Origin: Nematostella vectensis
Taxonomy: Eukaryota > Cnidaria > Anthozoa > Actiniaria > Edwardsiidae
Assembly (NCBI RefSeq): GCF_932526225.1
Contig: NC_064042.1
Location: 17,108,751 to 17,172,750, forward strand
Length of the DNA stretch: 64,000 nt
Direction: 5' to 3'
The notes below the pieces were generated by a model. That model did no database searches. It saw only the letters and a list, made by a program, of their open reading frames with translations, and was not told the DNA's origin. How positions within the stretch are numbered: position 1 is the stretch's first letter; the number at the start of each line of letters is the position of its first letter. Shown in pieces: positions 1 to 18,397 of the stretch. The position numbers and the translations under genes are program-made.

Positions 1-2920
<2,920 letters not shown>

Positions 2921-3371
2921 GTACCTATATTACCTAGCTCTTGAATCCCTGTACCTGTTTGAACCATCCCCTAAAACACTGCACCTCCAAGACCAAGCCA
3001 TTGATACCCTGTACCCCTGTGTACTCACTCATTCATAACTTGCACCTCTATGACCTAGTTGTTGATATCTTTGACTCTTATTACCAACCCCTGAAACCCT
3101 GTACCCCTTTGACCAACTCTTGTTTCCCTATACACCTGTCAACTCACCCACAAACTCACTTATCTTAACGTCGCCTTAACGCCCTTATCTTTACACCCCT
3201 GAAAAAATCCCAAGTTGATCTGACCTGGATTCGAACCCCGGCCCTCTTGTTTGAGAAGCGAAGCCCGTACCACTGAGCTATCGCGCCACTCTCTTGAAAA
3301 CTAGAAGTAACTACCGTATAGCCTTGTTTACCCAGCCTTATATGGTATAGAGTAGTTTTCCCTTGATATCT
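2921..3371. repeat. Module M1, left half (left arm, minus head, hinge)
   Basis: Left arm begins with GTACCTAT and is nearly identical to that of M4. The minus-strand tRNA-like head is at 3216-3287 and its Pol III T-run (A6 on the plus strand) at 3202-3207. The hinge ends at GATATCT and is followed directly by A+T sequence, so the plus head is absent. The matching right arm appears only after an A+T block (4061-4520). The module is therefore interrupted or half-deleted. Confidence 0.85.
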
Positions 3372-4060
<689 letters not shown>

Positions 4061-4520
4061 GTAAAATCAACTAGGGACTTTTTCAGGGGTGTTAAGGTAA
4101 GGACGGTGGAATTAGGGGGTGGGTGCACAGTGGTACAGGATATAAACGGCAGGGTCACAGGGATGCAAGTTGGTAAGCGCTTGGTCATACATGGGTAAAG
4201 GGTAGTTATGTGATTAGGTGTCATAGGGGTGTAAGTCAGTTAGGGATGGGTAGGCAGTGGTATAGGGTAGTAAGTGCTACGTCATAGGGGTGTAGCCTAG
4301 TTAGGGGTTAGTACTTAGGGGTATAGTGTAGTAAGTGCTAAGTCATAAGGGTGTAGCTTAGTTAGGGGTGGGTATTCAGGGGTATAGGGTAGTTAGTGCT
4401 AGGTTGTAGGGGTTTAGCTTAGTTAGGGGTGGGTACTCAGGGTTAAAGGGTAGGTAAGTGCTCGGTTATAGGGGTGTAGTTTAGTTAGGGTTGGGTATTC
4501 AGGGGTATAGTGTAGTTAAT
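4061..4520 (+). repeat. Orphan right arm with 61-bp G-rich minisatellite (M1 right half)
   Basis: Starts inside the last bases of a plus-strand tRNA-like head (GTAAAATCAACTAGGG), so the A and B boxes are missing, but the downstream T5 run is kept. It continues into about five G-rich 61-bp units. At about 4520 it joins the left arm of M2 with no A+T spacer; GCT is shared by both sides of the junction. Confidence 0.8.
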
Positions 4521-5204
4521 GCTCTTGAATCCTTGTACCTGTTTGAACCATCCCCTAAAACCCTGCACCTCCAAAACCAAGACATTGATACACTTTGACC
4601 CTGTGTACTCACTCATTCATAACTTGCACCCCTATGACCTAGTTCTTGATATCATTGACCCTTATTACCAACCCTTGAAACCCTGTACCCCTTTGACCAA
4701 CTCTTGTTACCCTATACACCTGTCAACTCACCCACAAACTCACTTATCTTAACGTCCCCTTAACGTCCTTATCTTTACACCCCTTAAAAAATCCCAAGTT
4801 GATCTGACCTGGATTCCAACACCGGCCTTCTTGTTTGAGAAGCGAAGTTCGTACCACTGAGCTATCGCCCACTCTCTTGAAAACTAGAAGTAACTACCGT
4901 ATAGCCTTGTTTACCCAGCCTTATAAGGTATAGAGTAGTTTTCCCTTGATATCTCGAGAGTGGCGCTATGGCTCAGTGGTACGGGCTTCGCTTCTCAAGC
5001 AAACGAGCCTGGGTTCGAATCCAGGTAAGATCAACTAGGGACTTTTTCAGGGGTGTTAAGGTAAGGACGGTGGCATCAGGGGGTAGGTGCACAGGGGTAC
5101 AGGATATAAACGGCAGGGTCACAGGGATGCAAGTTGGTAAGCGCTTGGTCATACATGGGTAAAAGGTAGTTATGTGATTAGGTGTCATAGGGGTGTAGGT
5201 CAGT
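4521..5204. repeat. Module M2 (palindromic, two tRNA-like heads, short right arm)
   Basis: Left arm lacks the usual GTACC start because it is fused to the preceding right arm. Minus head 4800-4870, one base shorter than the others near the acceptor. Plus head 4962-5033 with a T5 run at 5043-5047. The plus head has the best T-arm of the set: CCTGG pairs fully with CCAGG around an 8-nt loop. The right arm stops after about 170 bp and passes into A+T sequence, so almost no minisatellite is present. Confidence 0.85.
4962..5033 (+). pseudogene. tRNA-derived head with Pol III A and B boxes (M2, plus)
   Basis: The 72-base body reads as a tRNA: A box TGGCTCAGTGGTACGG, a D stem GCTC/GGGC, an anticodon-type stem TTCGC/GCAAA with one mismatch around the loop TTCTCAA (CTC in anticodon position), and B box GGTTCGAATCC. 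The 7-base ends GGCGCTA and TAAGATC cannot form a proper acceptor stem (three central mismatches), and the T loop is one base too long. A T5 run follows at 5043-5047. I read it as a SINE-type tRNA-derived head; a working tRNA is unlikely. Confidence 0.75.
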
Positions 5205-5462
5205 CAACTTCTTGTTAGTTATTAATTATTAATTAATAATTATAATTATTAATTATAATTTATTATTATTATTAATTATTATTATTATTAATTTTTGTTA
5301 ATTTTTGTTAATTATTATAAATTATTATAAATTATTTTTAATTACTAATTATTGTTTTTAATTACTAATTATTATTTTTAATAAGTAATTGTTATTTTTA
5401 ACTATTATTTTTAATTATTATTATTAATTATTATTATTAATTATTATTATTAATTATTATAA
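5205..5462. repeat. A+T spacer between M2 and M3
   Basis: ATT/TTA-derived sequence of about 260 bp with no gene. It ends in the usual TTAATTATTATAATGTAC run-in to a left arm. Confidence 0.85.
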
Positions 5463-6290
5463 TGTACTCTTATTACCTAGCTCTTGAATCCTTGTACCTG
5501 TTTGAACCATCCCCTAAAACCCTGCACCTCCAAGGGGGTGGGTGAACAGGGGTACAGGATATAAACGGCAGGGTCACAGGGGTGCAAGTTGGTAAGCGCT
5601 TGGTCATACATGGGTAAAGGGTAGTTATGTGATTAGGTGTCATAGGGGGGTAGGTCAGTTAGGGATGGGTAGGCAGGGGTATAGGGTAGTAAGTGCTAGG
5701 TCATAGGGGTGTAGCTTAGTTTGGGGCTGGTACTCAGGGGTATAGGGTAGTAAGTGCTAAGTCATACGGGTGTAGCTTAGTTACCGGTGGGTACTCATGG
5801 GTATAGGGTAGTTAGTGCTAAGTCGTAGGAGTTTAGCTTAGTTAGGGATGGGTACTCAGGGATATAGGGTAGTTACAGCCAAGTCATAAGGGTGTAGCTT
5901 AGTTAGGGGTGGGTATTCAGGGGTATAGGGTAGTTAGTGCTAGGTTGAAGGGGTTTAGCTTAGTTAGGGGTGGGTACTCAGGGGTATAGGGTAGTTACAG
6001 TTAAGTCATAAGGATGTAGCTTAGTTAGAGGCTGGTATTCAGGGGTATAGGGTAGGTAAGTGCTCGGTTATAGGGGTGTAGTTTAGTTAGGATTGGGTAT
6101 TCAGGGGTATAGTGTAGTTAGTGCTACGTCACAGGGGTGTAGCTTAGCAAGGGTTGGGCACTCAGGGGTAAAAGCTAGTTAGTGCTAGGGTCGTAGGAAT
6201 GTAGCTTAGTTATCGGTGGGTGCTCAAGGTCATAGGGTAGTAAGTGCTGGGTCATAGGGTATAGATTAGCTAGGGGTGGGTATTCAGATG
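5463..6290. repeat. Module M3, core-deleted (no tRNA-like heads)
   Basis: The left arm is normal for about 70 bp, then at about 5534 (CACCTCCAAG) jumps straight into the right arm at GGGGTGGGTG. Both heads, the hinge and the rest of the left arm are missing. The remaining right arm is a 61-bp minisatellite of about 12 units ending in the type II end TATTCAGATG at 6290. Loss of the palindromic centre leaves no A or B box. Confidence 0.85.
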
Positions 6291-8070
<1,780 letters not shown>

Positions 8071-9235
8071 ATGTACCTATATTACCTAGCTCTTGAATCC
8101 CTGTACCTGTTTGAACCATCCCCTAAAACACTGCACCTCCAAGACCAAGCCATTGATACCCTGTACCCCTGTGTACTCACTCATTCATAACTTGCACCTC
8201 TATGACCTAGTTGTTGATATCTTTGACTCTTATTACCAACCCCTGAAACCCTGTACCCCTTTGACCAACTCTTGTTTCCCTATACACCTGTCAACTCACC
8301 CACAAACTCACTTATCTCAACGTCGCCTTAACGCCCTTATCTTTACACCCCTGAAAAAATCCCAAGTTGATCTGACCTGGATTCGAACCCCGGCCCTCTT
8401 GTTTGAGAAGCGAAGCCCGTACCACTGAGCTATCGCGCCACTCTCTTGAAAACTAGAAGTAACTACCGTATAGCCTTGTTTACCCTGCCTTATATGGTAT
8501 AGAGTAGTTTTCCCTTGATATCTCGAGAGTGGCACTATGGCTCAGTGTTACAGGCTTCGCTTCTCAAGCAAACGAGCCAGGGTTCGAATCCAGGTAAGAT
8601 CAACTAGGGACTTTTTCAGGGCTGTTAAGGTAAGGACGCTGGTATCAGGGGGTGGGTGCACAGGGGTACAGGATATCAACGGCAAAGTCACAGGGGTGCA
8701 AGTTGGTAAGTGCTTGGTCATACATGGGTAAAGGGTAGTTATGTGATTAGGTGTCATAGGGGTGTAGGTCAGTAAGGGATGGGTAGGCAGGGGTATAGGG
8801 TAGTAATTCCTAGGTCATAGGGTGTAGCTTAGTTTGGGTCTGGTACTCAGGGGTATAGGGTAGTAAGTGCTAAGTCATAGGGGTGTAGCTTAGTAAGCGG
8901 TGGGTACTCATGGGTATAGGGTAGTTAGTGCTAGGACATAGTGGTGTAGTTTAGTTAGGGGTTTGTACTCAGGGTTATAGTGTAGGTAAGTGCTTGGTTA
9001 TAGGGGTGTAGTTTAGTTAGGATTGGGTATTCAGGGGTATAGGGTAAATAGTGCTTCGTCACAGTGGTATAACTTAGCAAGGGTTGGGTACATAGGGGTA
9101 AAGTGTAGTTATTGCTAGGTCATAGGGGTAAGGCTTATTTAGGAGTAGGTATTCAGGAGTATAGCGTAGTTAGTGCTGGGTCGTAGGGGTGTAGCTTAGT
9201 TAGGGGTGGATACTCAGGGATATAGGGAAGCGATT
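8071..9235. repeat. Module M4 (complete)
   Basis: Left start GTACCTAT. Minus head 8368-8439, plus head 8531-8602 with GTGTTAC in the D loop instead of GTGGTAC. Right arm of 633 bp with G-rich 61-bp units, ending at the type I end TAGGGAAGCGATTATT. The left arm carries a frame of about 110 codons that runs through the minus head. It is open only because of a few base changes (TCTCAACG instead of TCTTAACG) and I do not regard it as coding. Confidence 0.9.
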
Positions 9236-9264
9236 ATTATTAATTATTATTATTAATTATTAAA

Positions 9265-11587
9265 ATGTACCCATATTACCTAGCTCTTGCATCCCTGTAC
9301 CTGTTTGAACCATCGCCTAAAACCCTGCACCTCCAGGACCAAGCCATTGATACCCTGTACCCCTGTGTACCCACTCATTCATAACTTGCACCCCTATGAC
9401 CTAGTTCTTGATATCTTTGACCCTTATTACCAACCCTTGAAACCCGTACCCCTTTAACCAAATCTTGTTACCCTATACACCTGTCAACTCACCCACAAAC
9501 TCACTTATCTTAACGTCCCCTTAACGTTCTTATCTTTACACCCCTGAAAAAATCCCAAGTTGATCTGACCTGGATTCGAACCCCGGCCCTCTTGTTTGAG
9601 AAGCGAAGCCCGTACCACTGAGCCATCGCGCCACTCTCTTGAAAACTAGAAGTAATTACCGTATAGCCATATTTACCCAGCCTTATAAGGTATAGAGTAG
9701 TTTTTCCTTGATATCTCGAGAGTGGCGCTATGGATCAGTGGTACGGGCTTCGCTTCTCAAGCAAACGGGCCAGGGTTCGAATCCAGGAAAGATCAACTAG
9801 GGACTTTTTCAGGAGTGTTAAGGTAAGGACGGTGGCATTAGGGGGTGGGTGCACAGGGGTACAGGTTATAAACGGCAGGGTCACAGGGATGCAAGTTGGT
9901 AAGCGCTTGGTCATACATGGGTAAAGGGTAGTTATGTGATTAGGTGTCATAGGGGTGTAGGTCAGTTAGGGATGGGTAGGCAGGGGTATAGGGTAGTAAG
10001 TTCCAGGTCATTGGGGTGTAGCTTAGTTAGGGGTTGGTACTCAGGGGTATAGGGTAGTAAGTGCTAAGTCATAGGGGTGTAGCATAGTTAGCGGTGGGTA
10101 CTCATGGGTATAGGGTAGCTAGTGCTAGGTCATAGGGGTGTAGCTTAGTTAGCGGTGGGTACTCGTGGGTATAGGGTATTTAGTGCTAGGTCCTAGGGGT
10201 GTAGCTTAGTTTGGGGTGGGTATTCAGGGGTATAGGCTAGTTAGTGCTAGGTAGTAGGGGTGTAGCTTAGCTAGGTGTGGGTACACACGGGTATAGGCTA
10301 GTTAGTGCTAGGATATAGTGGTGTAGTTTAGTTAGGGGTGGGTACTCATTGGTATAGGGTAGCTAGTTCTAGTTCGTAGGGGTGTAGCTTTGTTTGGGGT
10401 GAGTATTCAGGGGTATAGGCTAGTTAGTGATAGGTCATAGGGGTGTTAGCTTAGCTAGGTGTGGGTACTCACGGGTATAGGGTAGTTAGTGCTAGGTCGT
10501 AGGGGTTTAGCTTAGTTAGGGGTGGGTACTCAGGGGTATAGGGTAGTTACAGCCAAGTCATAAGGGTTTAGCTTAGTTACGGGTGGATATTCAGGGGTAT
10601 AGGGTAGTTAGTGCCAGGTAGTAGAGGTGTAGTTTAGTCAGGGTTGTGTATTCAGGGGTATAGGCTAGTTAGTGCTAGGTCGTAGGGGTGTAGCTCAGCT
10701 AGGTGTGGGAACTCACGGGTATAGGCTAGTCAGTGCTAGGACATAAAGGTGTAGTTTAGTTAGGGTTGTGTACTCAGGGTTATATGGTAGGTAAGTGCTC
10801 GGTTATAGGGGTGTAACTTAGCAAGGGTTGGGTACTCAGGGGTAAAGTGTAGTTATTGCTAGGTCATAGGGGTGAGGCTTAGTTAGGGGTAGGTATTCAG
10901 GAGTGTAGATTAGTTTTTGCTGGGTCGTAGGGGTGTAGCTTAGTTAGGGGTAGATACTCAGTGGTATAGGGTAGTAAGTGCTAAGTCATACGGGTGTAGA
11001 TTAGTTAGCGGTGGGTACTCATGGGTATAGGGTAGTTAGTGCTAAGTCGTAGTGGTTTAGCTTAGTTAGGGGTGGGTACTCAGGGGTATAGGGTATTTAC
11101 AGCCAAGTCATAAGGGTGTAGCTTAGTTAGGGGTGGGTATTCAGGGGTATAGGGTAGATAGTGCCAGGTAGTAGAGGTGTAGTTTAGTTAGGGTTGGGTA
11201 TTCAGGGGTATAGGCTAGTTAGTGCTAGGTCGTAGGGGTGTAGCTTAGCTAGGTGTGGGTACACACGGGTATAGGCTAGTTAGTGCTAGGATATATTGGT
11301 GTAGTTTAGTTAGGGGTGGGTACTCAGGGTTATAGGGTAGGTAAGTGCTCGGTTATAGGGGTGTAGTTTAGTTAGGGTTGGGTATTCAGGGGTATAGGGT
11401 AGTTAGTGCTTCGTCACAGGGGTGTAACTTAGCAAGGGTTGGGTACCCAGGGGTAAAGTGTAGTTATTTCTAGGTCATAATTGTGAGGCTTAGTTAGGGG
11501 TAGGTATTCAGGAGTATAGCTTAGTTAGTGCTGGGTCGTAGGGGTGTAGCTTAGTTAGGGGTGGATACTCAGGGATATAGGGTAGCG
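9265..11587. repeat. Module M5 (complete, longest minisatellite)
   Basis: Left start GTACCCAT. Minus head 9561-9632, plus head 9724-9795 (CCAGGAAAGATCA end). Right arm of 1792 bp, about 28 units of the 61-bp minisatellite, type I end GGGTAGCGATTATT. From the minus head onward it is nearly identical to M11, 13,265 bp downstream. Confidence 0.9.
9861..11587 (+). repeat. 61-bp G-rich minisatellite array of M5
   Basis: About 28 direct units. Spacing of the GCTTAG word at 10021, 10082, 10143 and 10204 gives a 61-bp period. Typical unit words are GGGGTGTAGCTTAGTTAGGG, GTGGGTACTCAGGGGTATAG and GTTAGTGCTAGGTCATA. Many units contain four or more G-runs of three or four with loops of 1, 6 and 4 bases (for example 10519-10543), which fits the canonical G-quadruplex pattern. 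The plus strand is G-rich in every module. There is no sustained open frame. Confidence 0.9.
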
Positions 11588-11607
11588 ATTATTATTAATT
11601 ATTATAA

Positions 11608-12999
11608 TGTACCCATATAACCTAGCTTTTGAATCCCTGTACCTGTTTGAACCATCCCCTAAAACCCTGCACCTCCAAGACCAAGCCATTGATACCCTGT
11701 ACCCCTGTGTACCCACTCATTCATAACTTGCACCCCTATGACCTAGTTCTTGATATCTTTGACCCTTATTACCAACCCTTGAAACCCTGTACCCTTTTGA
11801 CCAACTCTTGTTACCCTATACACCTGTCAACTCACCCACAAACTCACTTATCTTAACGTCCCCTTAACGTCCTTATCTTTACACCCATGAAAAAATCACA
11901 AGTTGATCTGACCTGGATTCGAACCCCGGCCCTCTTGTTTGAGAAGCGAAGCCCGTATCACTGAGCTATCGCGCCACTCTCTTGAAAACTAGAAGTAACT
12001 ACCGTATAGCCTTGTTTACCCAGCCTTATAAGGTATAGAGTAGTTTTCCCTTGATATCTCGAGAGTGGCGCTATGGCTCAGTGGTACGGGCTTCGCTTCT
12101 CAAGCAAACGAGCCAGGGTTCGAATACAGGTAAGATCAACTAGAGACTTTTTCAGGGGTGATAAGGTAAGGACGGTGGCATGAGGGGGTGGGTGCACAGG
12201 GGTACAGGATATAAACGGCAGGGTCACAGGGGTGCAAGTTGGTAAGCGCTTGGTCATACATGGGTAAAGGGTAGTTATGTGATTAGGTGTCATAGGGGTG
12301 TAGGTCAGTTAGGGATGGGTAGGCAGGGGTATAGGGTAGTAATTCCTAGGTCATAGGGTGTAGCTTAGTTTGGGTCTGTTACTCAGGGGTATAGGGTAGT
12401 GAGTGCTAAGTCATAGGGGTGTAGCTTAGTTAGCGTGGGTACTCATGGGTATAGGGTAGTTAGTGCTAAGTCGTAGGGGTTTAGCTTAGTTAGGGGTGGG
12501 TACTCAGGGGTATAGGGTATTTACAGCCAAGTCATAAGGGGGTAGCTTAGTTTGGGGTGGGTATTCAGGGGTATAGGGTAGTTAGTGCCAGGTAGTAGAG
12601 GTGTAGTTTAGTTAGGGTTGGGTATTCAGGGGTATAGGCTAGTTAGTGCTAGGTCGTAGGGGTGTAGCTTAGCTAGGTGTTGGTACTCACAAGTATAAGC
12701 TAGTTAGTGCTAGGACATTGTGGTGTAGTTTAGTTAGGGGTGGGTACTCAGGGTTATAGGGTAGGTAAGTGCTCAGTTATAGGGGTGTAGTTTAGTTAGG
12801 GTTGGGTATTCAGGGGTAAAGGGGAGTTAGTGCTTCGTCACAGGGGTGTAGCTTAGCAAGGGTTGGGCACTCAGGGGTAAAAGCTAGTTAGTGCTAGGGT
12901 CGTAGGAATGTATCTTAGTTAGCGGTGGGTGCTCAGGGTCATAGGGTAGTAAGTGCTGGGTCATAGGGTATAGATTAGCTAGGGGTGGGTATTCAAATG
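11608..12999. repeat. Module M6 (complete)
   Basis: Left start GTACCCATATAACC. Minus head 11904-11975, plus head 12067-12138 with a B-box change (TTCGAATACAGG). Right arm of about 860 bp with the type II end TATTCAAATG, after which the long A+T spacer begins. Its near-copy is M12 at +13,265 bp, sharing the same B-box change and the CAAATG variant. Confidence 0.9.
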
Positions 13000-14299
<1,300 letters not shown>

Positions 14300-15463
14300 A
14301 TGTACCTATATTACCTAGCTCTTGAATCCCTGTACCTGTTTGAACCATCCCCTAAAACCCTGCACCTCCAAGACCAAGCCATTGATACCCTGTACCCCTG
14401 TGTACTCACTCATTCATATCATGCACCCCTATGACCTAGTTGTTGATATCTTTGACTCTTATTACCAACCCCTGAAACCCTGTACCCCTTTGACCGACTC
14501 TTGTTTCCCTATACACCTGTCAACTCACCCACAAACTCACTTATCTTAACCTCGCCTTAACGCCCTTATCTTTACACCCCTGAAAAAATCCCAAGTTGAT
14601 CTGACCTGGATTCGAACCCCGGCCCTCTTGTTTGAGAAGCGAAGCCCGTACCACTGAGCTATCGCGCCACTCTCTTGAAAACTAGAAGTAACTACCGTAT
14701 AGCCTTGTTTACCCAGCCTTATAAGGTATAGAGTAGTTTTCCCTTGATATCTCGAGAGTGGCACTATGGCTCAGTGTTACGGGCTTCGCTTCTCAAGCAA
14801 ACGAGCCAGGGTTCGAATCCAGGTAAGATCAACTAGGGACTTTTTCAGGGCTGTTAAGGTAAGGACGCTGGTAACAGGGGGTGGGTGCACAGGGGTACAG
14901 GATATAAACGGCAGGGTCACAGGGGTGCAAGTTCGTAAGTGCTTGGTCATACATGGGTAAAGGGTAGTTATGTGATTAGGTGTCATAGGGGTGTAGGTCA
15001 GTTAGGGATGGGTAGGCAGGGGTATAGGGTAGTAATTCCTAGGTCATAGGGTGTAGCTTAGTTTGGGTCTGGTACTCAGGGGTATAGGGTAGTAAGTGCT
15101 AAGTCATAGGGGTGTAGCTTAGTTAGTGGTGGGTACTCATGGGTATAGGGTAGTTAGTGCTAAGACATAGTGGTGTAGTTTAGTTAAGGGTGGGTACTCA
15201 GGGTAATAGGGTAGGTAAGTGCTTGGTTATAGGGGTGTAGTTTAGTTAGGATTGGGTATTCAGGGGTATAGGGTAATTAGTGCTTCGTCACAGGGGTGTA
15301 GCTTAGCAAGGGTTGTGTACATATGGGTAAAGTCTAGTTATTGCTAGGTCATAGGGGTAAGGCTTATTTAGGGGTAGGTATTCAGGAGTATAGCGTAGTA
15401 AGTGCTGGGTCGTAGGGGTGTAGCTTAGTAAGGGGTGGGTACTCAGGGATATAGGGTAGCGAT
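14300..15463. repeat. Module M7 (complete)
   Basis: Left start GTACCTAT; minus head 14597-14668; plus head 14760-14831. Right arm of 632 bp, type I end. The left half matches M13 closely, but from the plus head onward the two differ (GTGTTACGGGC here, GTGGTACTGGC in M13), placing a switch point at the hinge. Confidence 0.9.
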
Positions 15464-15517
15464 TATTATTGATTATTATTATTAATTATTATAAATTATT
15501 ATTATTAATTATTATAA

Positions 15518-16852
15518 TGTGCCCATATTACCTAGCTTTTGAATCCCTGTACCTTTTTGAACCATCCCCTAAAACCATGCACCTCCAAGACCAAGCCATT
15601 GATACACTGTACCCATGTGTACTCACTCATTCATAACTTGCACCCCTATGACCTAGTTGTTGATATCATTGACTCTTATTACCAACCCCTGAAACCCTGT
15701 ACCCCTTTGACCAACTCTTGTTACCCTATACACCTGTCAACTCACCCACAAACTCACTTATCTTAACGTCGCCTTAATGTCCTTATCTTTAAACCCCATG
15801 AAAAAATCCCAAGTTGATATGACCTGCATTCGAACCCCGGCCCTCTTGTTTGAGAAGCGAAGTTCGTACCACTTAGCTATCGCGCCACTCTCTTGGAAAC
15901 TAGAAGTAACTACCGTATAGCCTTGTTTACCCAGCCTTATAAGGTATAGAGTACTTTTCCCTTGATATCTCGAGAGTGGCACTATGGCTCAGTGTTACGG
16001 GCTTCGCTTCTCAAGCAAACGAGCTAGGGTTCGAATCCAGGTAAGATCAACTAGGGACTTTTTCAGGGGTGTTAAGGTAAGGACGGTGGAATTAGGGGGT
16101 GGGTGCACAGGGGTACAGGATATAAACGGCAAGGCCACAGGGGTGCAAGTTGATAAGCGCTTGGTCATACATGGGTAAAGGGTGGTTATGTGATTAGGTG
16201 TCATAGGGGTGTAGGTCAGTTAGGGATGGGTATGCAGTGTTATAGGGTAGTAAGTGCTAGGTCGTAGGGGTGTAGCTTAGTTAGGGGTTTGTACTTAGGG
16301 GTATAGGGTAGTGAGTGCTAAGTCATACGGGTGTAGATAAGTTAGGGGTGGGTATTCAGGGATATAGGGTAGTTAGTGCTAAGTTGTAGGGGTTTAGCTT
16401 AATTAGGGGTGGGTACTCAGGGGTATAGGGTAGTTTTCAGCCAAGTCTTAAGGGTGTAGCTTAGTTAGGGGTGGGTATTCAGGGGTATAGGATAGTTAGT
16501 GCTAGGTTGAAGGGGTTTAGCTTAGTTAGGGGTGGGTACTCAGGGGTATAGGGTAGTTACAGCCAAGTCATAAGGATGTAGCTTAGTTAGGGGCTGGTAT
16601 TCAGGGGTATAGGGTAGGTAAGTGCTCGGTTATAGGGGTGTAGTTTAGTTAGGATTGGGTATTCAGGGGTATAGTGTAGTTAGTGCTACGTCACAGGGGT
16701 GTAGCTTAGCAAGGGTTGGGCACTCAGGGGTAAAAGCTAGTTAGTGCTAGGGTCGTAGGAATGTAGCTTAGTTAGCGGTGGGTGCTCAGGGTCATAGGGT
16801 AGTAAGTGCTGGGTCATAGGGTATAGATTAGCTAGGGGTGGGTATTCAGATG
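15518..16852. repeat. Module M8 (complete)
   Basis: Left start GTGCCCAT (one change). Minus head 15815-15886 is degenerate: GATATGACCTGCATTCGAA, AGTTCGTACCACTTAGC. Plus head 15978-16049. Right arm of 803 bp with type II end. The right half is shared almost exactly with M14 (offset 13,486 bp). Confidence 0.9.
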
Positions 16853-17212
16853 TATAATATTAATTATTATTAATTAATAACTATTAGTAATTATTATTAG
16901 TAATTATTATTTTATAATATTAATATATATAATATTATTTTATATTATTATTAATTAATATTATTAATTATTATAACTATTAATTGAAGATTATTATTAA
17001 TTAATTATTACTATTAATTATTTTTTAATTATTATTAATTATCATTATTATTATTAATTTTTAATATTATAATCATTATTATTAATTATTACAATTATTA
17101 TTAATTATTATTATTAATTATTGTTATTATTAAATAATTATTAATTAATTATTATTAATTATTTTAAATTATTGTTATTTTCAATTATTGTTATTAATTG
17201 TTATTATTATTA

Positions 17213-17255
<43 letters not shown>

Positions 17256-18397
17256 TTAAACTATTATTATTAATTATTATTATCAATTATGAATTATTAT
17301 GAATAATAATCATTATTCTTAAAAATTCATTATTATTCATTATTATTTTTTATTAATCATTATTAATTATTATCAATCATTATTGATTACTATCAATTAT
17401 TATCAATTATTTTTAATTATTATCAATTATTAATTATTATTGATTAATAAGTATTTATTATTATTGATTAAGAATTATTAATTATAATTGATTATTTTTA
17501 TTAATTATTATTATTAATTGTTATTATTAATTGTTATTATTAATTATTATTATTAATTATTTATTTTTATCAATTATTTTTTTATTATTAATTATTATTA
17601 TTATTATTATTTATTGTTAATTATTATTATTTATTGTTAATTATTCTTGATTATTATTAATTATCATTATAAATTATCATTATTAATTATCATAATAAAT
17701 TATTATTATTAATTATTATTATTAAATATTATTAATTATTATTTTTAATTATTATTTTTAATAATTATTATTATGAATAATTATTTTTAATAATTATTAT
17801 TATTAATTATTATTATCAATTATTTTTATTATTCATTAATTATTATTAATTAATTATTATATATTAATTATAATTAATTAATTATTATTATTTTTATTGT
17901 TATTATTCTTATTATTATTATTATTATTATTAATATTATATATTATTATTATTAATTATTATTATAATTATTATTAATAATGATTAATTAATTATTAATT
18001 ATTATTAGTAATTATTAATTAATTATTAATTATTATTGGTAATTATTAATTAATTATTAATTATCATTATTAATAATTAATAATTAATTATTAATAATTA
18101 ATTATTAATAATAATGATATTATTAATAATTATTACTAATTATTATTAATTATTATTAATTAATTATTATTTATTAATATTAATAATTTAATATTAATTT
18201 AATATTAATTTAATATTAATATTAATAATTAATTATTATTAATAATAATTATTATTAATAATATATAATTATTAATCAATTTAATTAAATTAATTAAATT
18301 ATATTATTAATAATAATTATTATTAATAATTATTATTAATTATTAATAAATATTATTGTTAATTATTATTGTTATATATTATTATTAATTATTATAA
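16853..18397. repeat. Long A+T spacer (M8-M9)
   Basis: ATT-derived sequence with the conserved start and end blocks. Between about 18170 and 18300 it contains a distinct run of short AATATTAATT and TTAATTAAATTAATTAA palindromes not seen in the other spacers. No gene seen. Confidence 0.9.

Noticed and set aside
8093-8428. 111-codon frame in M4
   Set aside because: Extension of the left-arm frame through the minus-strand tRNA-like head by loss of one stop codon; not seen in sister modules.
9861-11587. Interstitial telomeric repeat (TTAGGG words in the minisatellite)
   Set aside because: TTAGGG occurs once per 61-bp unit inside a longer unrelated unit, never as consecutive hexamers.
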